Assembly: GCA_032629725.1 (NCBI GenBank)
Contig: JAFEVB010000015.1
Span: 992,001-1,056,000 of the forward strand
From: Gremmenia infestans
Taxonomy: Eukaryota; Ascomycota; Leotiomycetes; Helotiales; Hamatocanthoscyphaceae
Length of the DNA: 64,000 nt
Direction of reading: 5' to 3'
Numbering within the stretch: the first letter of the stretch is position 1; each line of letters starts with the position of its first letter. This document shows positions 11,497 to 19,758 of this stretch, piece by piece. Both the position numbers and the translations under genes were made by a program. The notes beneath the pieces are model-generated. The model did no database searches, was not told the DNA's origin, and saw nothing but the letters and a program-made list of their open reading frames with translations.

Positions 11497-12260
11497 AAGA
11501 CGTTAAGCAAGATAGATAGTTCGGCTTTCATCTCTGGATAGGATGGATGAGGATCCTTCGAAAATTCCAAGTATGGGACGGAGATAATTTCTGGCATTGG
11601 ATCGGGTACACAATTCTCCAACACTGGCGCATTTTGGGTGATGCGGTTTTGGAGTGTATGAGTAAGGTAGTGACGTTAAGATTTCATCCGTCATGGCATA
11701 GCGCAGGTTTAAGGAGGGCAGGGCATTAGAGTTTACTGGAATGATGCGGGTTATTGGCAAGTGGTATTTAATATAGATACATATCGGGATTGAGCGATGA
11801 AATAAGGCATGGTCTTCGCATTAGGCCTACAGGATGGGAGTAAGGAGTGTTTGGCTGAATACATGGATTGTAAAGGGAGGAAAGGGAAGAAGAAAGGATA
11901 AAGATTTATTGGATGGAGATACCCTTTATATGTTGATTCACAGTTTGATTGTGAATTGTTACAACTAGTCGCACATAGGTAATTGACTTTTGAGGAATCA
12001 AGACGGGGAAACATCTCCATATGAAGCAAGTCCTATTCCAAACCATCTACTTTGAATAGGTAGGTAGGGGCTCGATATGTCGGGATGCTATGCTTAGATA
12101 TACTAGCTGAAGGAAAAGCTCTTCATTGTCGAAACTGGCTGCTAAATCATTCGCGTGGATAAGGAAGGGGGACGGTTTATGTACTAGTTGAGGCTGTATA
12201 GGTGGGTAGTTGTAAGGGCTGGGAATGTTGGGAATGGAAATAGAAATGGTATAGATGGGT
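11497..12260. other. Intergenic, nothing recognised
   Basis: 3' flank of the F-box gene. Short frames on both strands have no domain. The minus-strand frame 12047-12340 only exists because it reads through the duplicated RPL17 end. Confidence 0.5.
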
Positions 12261-12363
12261 GTGCTCGTCAACGTCGTGCTATCACTGCTGCATAGATGGG
12301 TTTGATTGGTTTGGGGCGTGAATTTGGCTGCAGATGGCATTGCGGGGGCTTCATTTGAAGGGG
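12261..12363 (+). repeat. Left arm of a 103-bp perfect inverted repeat: duplicated 3' end of RPL17
   Basis: Bases 12261-12363, read on the plus strand, equal the minus strand of 13150-13048 at every one of 103 positions. The copy holds the last 35 coding bases of RPL17 (ending ATCACTGCTGCATAG) followed by 68 bases of 3' flank. Both junctions are abrupt: outside the 103 bases the flanks differ at once. It is a fragment without promoter or start codon and is not expected to be expressed as protein. Confidence 0.95.
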
Positions 12364-13047
12364 AGTGGTTGGGGACTAAGCTAGAAAGTAAAGCTTCTTA
12401 ACTTGAACTCAAGTGTAAAGTAAGAACTTAGGAGAAGTCAGAGGTGTGTGCTCTTACAGTTACGCCAACTATTCTCCAAATTACGCCGGTATGCTTAGTC
12501 AGCTGTTCTGTTTTGCTATATGTTCTATTTTAAACAGTGACACTCCCAGAGGGAGTAGGGGAAATACTTGGACCACCACTTCTACAGGGCAGGGGGACAA
12601 TATTTGGTAGGTAGGGTAGGTAGGGAAAAGCGGGGGGTTTTAGTATGTCACTTTTGGGATGAGATAATGTTTGGATGGCTTTGGGAGATGCGCGTGAATG
12701 AATGTTGACAGACTTGAGTTAATAGTGACTGCCGTTTTTGTTGTTTGTAGGACCCTGGGGTTTGCTGGACACAAGAAAGCGATTTCATGTCCTATGCCAC
12801 CTGGCACATTATAGATTGGTGCCGGTGTTTTCTGTTCACTGAGGCTTCGTATCCTTATAGAGATGGCTGTAAAACGATGTGGGGCTCAATCCCCTTTTGG
12901 TATTCCTGATGTTTCCTTCTAGTATCTCGTTCTGCAGGTCATATTACAGTGCACCACTCACACTGAAATGCTAGTCTTTTTGATGAATTTTTGATTCCAT
13001 GGTCATCAGCATAAGCTACTGAAGTACAAAGCCATCCGAGAGAAAAG
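12364..13047. other. 684-bp spacer between the inverted repeat arms
   Basis: No gene recognised. The sequence is GT/AT-rich, with a short G-rich block at 12600-12640 (GGTAGGTAGGGTAGGTAGGG). It may be the material that was inserted or inverted when the RPL17 end was copied. Confidence 0.45.
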
Positions 13048-13150
13048 CCCCTTCAAATGAAGCCCCCGCAATGCCATCTGCAGCCAAATTCACGCCCCAA
13101 ACCAATCAAACCCATCTATGCAGCAGTGATAGCACGACGTTGACGAGCAC
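13048..13150 (-). repeat. Right arm of the 103-bp inverted repeat (native RPL17 3' end)
   Basis: This is the source copy: it sits in place at the end of the intact RPL17 gene and includes its stop codon at 13118-13116. See the left arm at 12261-12363 for the comparison. Confidence 0.95.
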
Positions 13151-13954
13151 CACGCTGTCTCGAGCTCAGGTGAGCATCCTCACGACCAACAACAGCCTCC
13201 GACTTCTGTACAACCTCCTCGCCCTCAGTCAAGATCAATTCGATGTGGCATGGGTTGGACATGTATGGGTTGATCTGGAGAATTTGTTAATGATGTTCCT
13301 GCTTGTGCTTGTGTTTGTATTATGCCACGGGGTTCCTTACACGACCATGGGCACGGTATGTTCGTCGGCGTTGCTTGGGTGCTTGGTTGACTTGGATGTG
13401 CTTGACGATCAGGTTGCCGGTATCAAGACCCTTGGTATCTGCGTTGGCTTCGGCGTTCTTGAGGAGTCCGAGGAGGAACTCGGCGGACTTGACTGGCCAT
13501 CTTGCGCGGGAGACACCGAATTGCTTGCCTATTGTTTTCGTCAGAAATGGCCCCTCACGTCATATGGCAAGCAAAGAACTCGCCTTGTGCTGCTCTTCCA
13601 GTTCCACCGGCATAACGTCTCATGGGGACAGCCTCCTTGTGCTCTTGGACGTTCTCAAGGAACTTGATTGCGCGCTGGAGCTTCCATCCGTTGATGGCTT
13701 GCGCAGTCTCGCGGGTGTTCTTGAATGACACTCTGAGGTATGCTCCTCTGGCCCTCGCCGATTTGTTGGCACTGATCTCTGTCGCCGCGTATCGAACCTG
13801 AAGAGCAAGTAATTAGTACATGTATTTTGAATGAAATCGATTTAAAGTGAAGGCAGTTGGGGCAGCTCGAGGCGTGCGACACAACAACTGGCATAATTGG
13901 AACTGGAATATATCGGCCAGACTATGTCAAGTAGAAAAGGGCCAAACTCACCAT
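13116..13954 (-). CDS. RPL17: 60S ribosomal protein L17 (uL22)
   Basis: Four coding exons on the minus strand: 13954-13952 (only the ATG), 13797-13584, 13528-13341 and 13274-13116, giving 187 residues, the usual size. The start MVRYAATEISANKSARARGA and the conserved block NTRETAQAINGWKL match uL22, which lines the peptide exit tunnel; [20 protein letters not shown] is the hallmark near the C-terminus. Intron 1 (GTGAGT, 154 nt) directly follows the ATG. Intron 2 (13583-13529, 55 nt) begins GCGAGT, not GT, so it is a GC-AG intron; no GT donor nearby keeps the frame. It has a TTCTGAC branch site. Intron 3 starts GTAAGG. RPS18 is divergent with 222 bases between start codons. The 3' end is duplicated at 12261-12363. 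Confidence 0.97.
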
Positions 13955-14176
13955 CTTGTCGTCGTTATGATGGAGTCGTTGGTTGTCGTGTATCGGGAAA
14001 GTTCAAGAACGTCGAATTCGCTTCCGTCTTAGCAGGGCAATTTTTTCAATTTGCCCTCCGCTCGTTTGCGTGCGCGCGCTAAACTTAATCTGGTCTAGCA
14101 AGTTTTAGATCTAGCACAACCAAAATCTTCAATATCCAACTCGCGAAAACATCCAATTTCACCACCAACCGCCACG
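13955..14176. promoter_or_regulatory. Shared promoter of the divergent RPL17/RPS18 pair
   Basis: 222 bases separate the two start codons. An interrupted palindrome AGGGCAA (14034-14040) / TTGCCCT (14051-14057) with a T-rich centre lies near the middle and is a candidate binding site for a dimeric regulator. A GC-alternating block follows (GCGTGCGCGCGC at 14068-14079). Shared control of both genes is an inference from the layout. Confidence 0.6.
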
Positions 14177-14805
14177 ATGTCTCTCGTAAGGTAAGATCTC
14201 AACACTCAAGAATGTTATATCTTCATGCTAATAGCCTGCAGCGGTGAGAAGAGTTCATTCCAATTTGTAAAACCTCCTCGTTCCAACGAATTAAACAGCT
14301 CGTCCTAATATTAAATAGATTCTGCGACTCCTCAACACCAATGTCGAGGGAAAGCAAAAGGTCATGTACGCGCTCACCAAGATAAAGGGTGTGGGACGCC
14401 GTTACAGCAACTTGGTCTGCAAGAAAGCCGATGTCGATCTCAACAAGCGGTATGGGTTATAATCATCCAGGCAGCGTGGGACATGATACTGACATATCGA
14501 TCAGTGCCGGTGAACTTACCTCCGAAGAGCTGGAGCGAATCGTCACCATCATCCAAAACCCAACCCAGTACAAGATCCCAACCTGGTTCCTCAATCGTCA
14601 ACGCGATATCGTTGATGGCAAAGACTCGCAAGTCCTCGCCAACGCTGTCGACTCCAAGCTCCGTGATGATTTGGAACGCCTGAAGAAGATCCGTGCTCAT
14701 CGTGGTCTCCGTCACTACTGGGGTCTCCGTGTCCGTGGACAGCACTCCAAGACTACCGGTCGCAGAGGTCGTACTGTTGGTGTGTCCAAGAAGAAGGGTG
14801 GTTAA
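14177..14805 (+). CDS. RPS18: 40S ribosomal protein S18 (uS13)
   Basis: Four exons, 14177-14190, 14242-14266, 14319-14449 and 14505-14805, give 156 residues. All junctions keep phase (GTA AG|C GGT; TTT|ATT; AAG CG|T GCC). The spliced start is MSLVSGEKSSFQFILRLLNT, then NVEGKQKVMYALTKIKGVGR, typical of uS13, which sits in the 40S head and contacts the A/P-site tRNAs and uL5. The C-terminal RAHRGLRHYWGLRVRGQHSK and GRRGRTVGVSKKKGG are near-universal in eukaryotes. The first two exons are tiny, as in other filamentous fungi. Donors are GTAAGA, GTAAAA and GTATGG; the branch site CTAAT is visible in introns 1 and 2. Very strong identification. Confidence 0.97.
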
Positions 14806-15083
14806 GCATTTGCGGGAATGGGATACATTTGGCTGGGGCGCGTGGATTTGCGATGGATTGATGCACTGCATCTGGCTTTCTTGCCCTTCTGCATGAAGCA
14901 TCTGCATGGTGCGGGTTCAGTGTACTTTAGTGCATTCAATCAACTGAGCAAACATCAAACCAAATGGCAGCATTTTTATGATTTCTTGGTGATTTAGTGA
15001 TTATATGAACTGCAATGAGCCTGGTATCCTAAACGCCTTTTATGCTATGCTCGCTAATTATAGCAAAGTCTACAAATAAATAT

Positions 15084-15995
15084 CTAATCCTCATGGGTGA
15101 CAGCCATATCTAATACCTCTACTCGTCCCTGACCTTTAGTCTCACCTCCAACGAAATCTCCCAAACCTTTGAAAGCACCAGGTTCAACAAATCCAGTCAC
15201 CTCCCATTCAGAGCCCACGACATCTTGAGTCTCTACTTGCTCAATGTAACTCAAAATCCTATCCTTAACAGTCCCTTTGGTCTTTTCTTCTCCATCTTCC
15301 TGGCCAGCTTCCTTAGGACCAGCGTGCTTCGCAGCTTGCTTCATAATACCCGTTGGGCAAGTGATCCTCAATCTCATTCTGGCGCGCGCCACAGGAATAG
15401 GCTGATGTGCAATCAAAGCCTTCATAGCTTCCAGAGCCTGACTCTTTGCACTCTTGGTAGCAACGACACCAGTCCAAACATGCTCCTTGACCTTCGGCTT
15501 AGCCTCTCCCTCCTCTCCCACAGCAGGCGTCCCAGGTGCTGCAGCTCCCGTAGCCTGCGAGCCCTGCGAACTCAACATTTCAAGTGCCTTCTCAATCATG
15601 CCCGTCGTATACACCCTCTTAGTCTTCGGATCGACTAACTTGCTCGCCACGATTCCCACAACCTCATTATGTACCCTCTCCAGCTGAGCATGTCTCTCCT
15701 TCTCGCCGACCTGCAACTCGCCCTTGTTCAGAATCTCGAAGATAATATCATTCACCGGGGTCTTTGGACCAAACGCTTTTGCCAGATCTGCTGAGGGAGC
15801 GGTCTGGCCTTTGGAGACGTTGAGGAAGACGGAGTTGATTTGCAAAACATTGTCCAGGTCTGTCTCGATTCCTGAGCGGTATTCGAGGACCTTGTTCTTG
15901 TAGCAGGCTATTTCGAAGCGCTTTTTGGCTTTCTTGAGACGCACGAGGGAGACGTTGGTGAGTTTGATTTGGTTGGAGGGCTGGTTGATAGGCAT
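15084..15995 (-). CDS. SDO1: Ribosome maturation protein SBDS (Sdo1)
   Basis: A single-exon frame of 303 residues starting at the ATG at 15995. The N-terminus MPINQPSNQIKLTNVSLVRL and the block RFEIACYKNKVLEYRSGIET are diagnostic of the SBDS (FYSH) domain; the central helical domain (GELQVGEKERHAQLERVHNE, then YTTGMIEKALEML) follows, and then a C-terminal ferredoxin-like domain (PIPVARARMRLRITCP). Sdo1, with the GTPase Efl1, releases Tif6/eIF6 from pre-60S particles so that subunits can join. At 303 residues it is longer than the about 250 of yeast, because of an Ala/Gly/Glu linker at about 145-170 and a charged insertion near 235 (GQEDGEEKTKG). It lies tail to tail with RPS18, extending a cluster of three ribosome genes. 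Confidence 0.96.
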   Translation of the reverse strand: MPINQPSNQIKLTNVSLVRLKKAKKRFEIACYKNKVLEYRSGIETDLDNVLQINSVFLNVSKGQTAPSADLAKAFGPKTPVNDIIFEILNKGELQVGEKERHAQLERVHNEVVGIVASKLVDPKTKRVYTTGMIEKALEMLSSQGSQATGAAAPGTPAVGEEGEAKPKVKEHVWTGVVATKSAKSQALEAMKALIAHQPIPVARARMRLRITCPTGIMKQAAKHAGPKEAGQEDGEEKTKGTVKDRILSYIEQVETQDVVGSEWEVTGFVEPGAFKGLGDFVGGETKGQGRVEVLDMAVTHED

Positions 15996-16684
15996 TTTGA
16001 CGGTTATGAGGGCTTGTTTTGCTCTACAAATTTGTGTTTATGCTGTTCAAAGAGGGGAGAAGAGGGGTTGTATTGGGCTTTTCGCTAATGGTATAATTCT
16101 ATGGTGGGGTGGGATGTGGATAGTGACAGCAGATCAGTCACAGTTGCTGGCACGAATGGTTTAGAATGGGGCGTTTTTATCATTTCATACTATATACAAT
16201 GTTATCTGAATTGCGAGGTGATATCGACAGTGAAAGGCATGAACAGAAACATAGAGCGGATCTAATAATGCAGAAGAAGACACACGAGCACGAGATGTAT
16301 GATACCCTCCCCTCCCTACTCGAGTCATTATCAAAGACATGGACCACGTGCCGGATCCTTATCGGGCAGGCACCATCCGGGTCGACGTAATGTACTAGGC
16401 TAGGTGACTGGAAAGTGCCCAGCAACCAATCACACAGGTACCTGAAACGGATCAACAGTAGGCCCTACCCTCCCCCATTCCCATCAATAGCTCCAGCTCA
16501 GCTCGAGGTCTTCCTTCATACAAAACAAACAAACATAATCAATCCCCCATCTACACATCATCATCACACACACACACACACACACTCTCTCTCTCTCTCT
16601 CTCTCTTCTTCTCTTTCTCATATTTACTTATCTCATCGACCCAAGCTGACCTAACTCGACCTATCTCACTCTACTGCTTCCACC
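15996..16684. other. Divergent intergenic region between SDO1 and the carboxypeptidase Y gene
   Basis: Holds both promoters. No gene is supported; the only notable element is the CA/CT microsatellite at 16565-16606. Confidence 0.5.
16565..16606 (+). repeat. (CA)10(CT)11 compound microsatellite, pyrimidine tract before the CPY start
   Basis: Ten CA units (16565-16584) run straight into eleven CT units (16585-16606), ending 78 bases before the start codon at 16685. Sense-strand CT tracts of this kind are common in 5' leaders and core promoters of strongly expressed fungal genes; that role here is inferred. Confidence 0.85.
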
Positions 16685-18489
16685 ATGAAGCTCCTCGCAT
16701 CCACCCTTCTCCTGGGTGCGGTCTCGGCGGTTTCGCCCCAGCAAGTCTTGGGTGACAGCTTCCCTCAGCAGCCTCTGCAAGAAGCTGTCAAACCCGTCTC
16801 CGATGCCTGGGCAAAGGGGCTCCACGCCTTCGGGGACAAGATGAAGGGTATGACTGCCGAAGCCAAAGCTATCTGGGACGATGTTGCCATGCACTTCCCC
16901 GAAGCTATGGACAAGGCAACCTTCTTCTCCGACCCCAAGCCACACACCAAGAGACCCGCCAGTACTTGGGATTATACTGTGAAGGGTGCTGATGTGCAGA
17001 GCGTGTGGGTGGAGAACTCGCGGGGCGAGAAGGAGCGTGATATTGATGGGAAGCTTGATACCTACAATCTACGAGCAAAGAAGGTTGATCCATCAAAGCT
17101 CGGTGTTGATACGGTCAAGCAGTACAGTGGTTATCTGGATGATGAGGAGAACGACAAGCATCTCTTCTATTGTAAGTTCATACCGAAACCATCTTTGCTC
17201 TGGCTTCACTAACATCACTCAGGGTTCTTTGAATCTCGAAATGACCCCAAGACCGACCCCGTAATCTTATGGCTCAACGGTGGCCCAGGCTGCTCTTCTC
17301 TTACCGGCCTCTTCCTCGAGCTCGGCCCCTCGTCGATTGACAAGAACCTCAAACTTCACAGCAACCCATACTCCTGGAACGCAAATGCTTCAGTCATCTT
17401 CCTCGATCAACCCGTTAACGTCGGCTACTCCTACAGCGGCAGCGCTGTTAGCAACACTATTGCTGCTGGAAAGGATGTCTATGCTCTTCTCACCCTTTTC
17501 TTCAAGCAGTTCCCCGAGTATGCTAAGCAGGATTTCCACATTGCCGGAGAGTCTTATGCTGGCCATTACATTCCCGTCTTTACTTCTGAGATCTTGTCGC
17601 ATAAGAAGCGCAACATCAACTTGAAGTCCGTTCTCATCGGTAACGGTCTTACTGATGGCTTGACCCAATATGAACACTACAAGCCCATGGCTTGCGGCAA
17701 GGGTGGATACCCAGCTGTGCTTGATGATGGTGAATGCCAGGCTATGGAGAACGCACTTCCCCGCTGCCAAAGTCTCATCCAAAACTGTTATGATAGCGAG
17801 AGTGTCTGGTCTTGTGTACCTGCAAGCATCTACTGCAACAACGCTATGATTGGCCCATACCAGCAAACTGGACAGGTACGAAAAGCGTTTTTGATTCTAT
17901 ATTCCTTGACTAACAAAATGTTATAGAATGTTTACGACGTCCGTAGCAAGTGCGAGGATTCTAGCAACCTCTGCTACTCTGCTCTTGGATGGATCAGCGA
18001 ATACTTGAACAAGGCAGATGTTCAAAAGGAGCTCGGTGTCGAAGTTAGCAGCTACGACAGCTGTAACTTTGATATCAACCGCAACTTCCTCTTCCAGGGT
18101 GACTGGATGCAGCCATTCCACCGTCTTGTACCAGGAATTCTCGAGCAGATTCCAGTTCTCATCTACGCTGGTGACGCCGACTACATCTGCAACTGGCTCG
18201 GAAACCAAGCCTGGACTAACGCTCTCGAGTGGCCAGGACAAAAGGACTTTAACAAGGCTTCTATCAAGGACTTGAAGCTTGATAATGGTGACAAGTTCGG
18301 AAAGGTCAAGCACAGCGGAAACTTGTAAGCTCCCCAAGATCCTTCCAAATCACCCCCTCTTTCCTCAAAACTAACATTTCCTTCAGTACCTTTATGCAAA
18401 TCTTTGGTGCTGGCCACATGGTGCCAATGGACCAGCCAGAGGCGTCTCTTGACTTCCTCAACAGATGGGTTAGCGGCGAGTGGTTCTAG
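16685..18489 (+). CDS. cpyA: Vacuolar carboxypeptidase Y (serine carboxypeptidase, S10)
   Basis: Exons 16685-17171, 17223-17875, 17927-18324 and 18387-18489 give 546 residues, with all phases consistent. A signal peptide is clear (MKLLASTLLLGAVSAVS), then a propeptide of about 100 residues. The mature enzyme shows WLNGGPGCSS (oxyanion region), the catalytic Ser273 in GESYAGHY, Asp463 in YAGDADYICNW and His523 in GAGHMVPMDQPE: a complete S10 triad. CPY removes C-terminal residues from peptides in the vacuole and is a standard sorting cargo of the Vps10 route. Cys-rich segments (CVPASIYCNN, SKCEDSSNLCY) are the expected disulfide regions. Introns: GTAAGT, GTACGA and GTAAGC donors. The gene uses the CT-tract leader noted upstream. 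Fully intact. Confidence 0.97.
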
Positions 18490-19758
18490 ATGATGGATTT
18501 GTATACACCACTATATTATGGGATGTGATGTATGGTGTACGGAGGTTGGCGCTGGGATTTTCTTTCATTGGCTAGACTCTACTTGGAAAGAAAGAAAGAA
18601 AGAAATGAAATTGAGCACATGAATATGAAGGAATGAACATTATGAACATTGCATTCTTAAATAACTACCCCGTGCCGCCGAGAAGCGATTAAAGCCTTCT
18701 TCTGACGATTCCTATGATCAAAGCTAGAGGGCGAAGACTGAAGGCCTATCTATACGCGGTGCCCTCTACGAACGAACCTGTGGACGAGTATTCTATGGAT
18801 GCTTATCTAAGGATTAAGTGGCTTGGTAAGGTAACCTCGCTATCGCGAATTAAGTTGCCACGTTATAACATGAACATGATCCTAGAGCTAAAATTAAATC
18901 ACACGGCGACCCAAGGTACCTTACGACTGACTACCTTAATAACTTCCGCGGCGCGCTAAATAAAAGAATCAAGACGGATCTTAACATATGCTAGGTACAT
19001 TACCTTACTTGGACTTTATAATATCAAACAACTAGCATATTCAATAAACAACCTTACTCCCTGCCTCTCTTTTCTAACAAGTAATAGTTTATATATATAT
19101 ACTAATATACGAAGTAGATAGATAGGAGCAAAGGTAGATACTATAGCGGCCTACTTTAGATCTAGCTCTCTTCACTTTCTTGAGAAGGCTAGTAGATAGA
19201 TAGATGTATAGAGGAACCTTTTATAAATGTAAACCTGAGGATAGCTTTTAAGTATAGTTTATATATCGCTTTAGGGACTCGGGACTTGACAGAGGGAGCC
19301 TTTTTTCTTCCACAAGTATAGTTTAGCTTCTTCTATACCTTGGGCAGGACTTTATATATGAAAATCCTTGGCTTAGCATGACCCTGTGCCTCTAGGGAGG
19401 TCCGATCGAGTCACTATGCTCGACGGTCGTTTAATCACTTTTACTTTTACTATTACTATGATGATTAAAGCTAATGAATGAATGGCTTAAAGCACAAGGG
19501 CTTGACAGAACGAAGTGCTTTCTAGTATAAGGTGTACCCAGTGCGTAGTGAAGTGTTAAAGCTCTTACTCATCCTAAAGAATAAACCAACCAAGCAAGCA
19601 ATAGTAGAAGAAGCGAGCAAGAATAGTTCAAAACGATTACAAGTACGTATATGAGCTGTACAGTAAGTACACTATATAATGATATGATATGATCTGGACA
19701 AAGCCGTCTTAGCTATTTCATCCTTTCCTATCCCATCCTATCATCCCTTCCCATCCTT
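18490..19758. other. AT-rich, probably decayed (RIP-like) intergenic DNA
   Basis: From about 18660 to 19640 the sequence is rich in TA steps and in short TAG/CTA words (GTAGATAGATAGG, TAGTAGATAGATAGATG), with frequent stops in all frames and no usable reading frame. It differs from the nearby genes in composition. Such islands in Pezizomycotina are usually old repeats mutated by RIP (C to T changes). I cannot name the element. Confidence 0.45.

Noticed and set aside
12047..12340. Minus-strand frame that shares its first residues with the plus-strand frame at 13071
   Set aside because: The shared residues come only from the 103-bp inverted repeat; the rest is unrelated low-complexity translation.
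13071..13667. Plus-strand open frame of 198 codons
   Set aside because: It lies antisense to RPL17 exons and introns, and its first 27 codons come from the inverted repeat. No domain. It is a shadow of RPL17.
14440..14907. Minus-strand frame of 155 codons
   Set aside because: Antisense to the last exon of RPS18.
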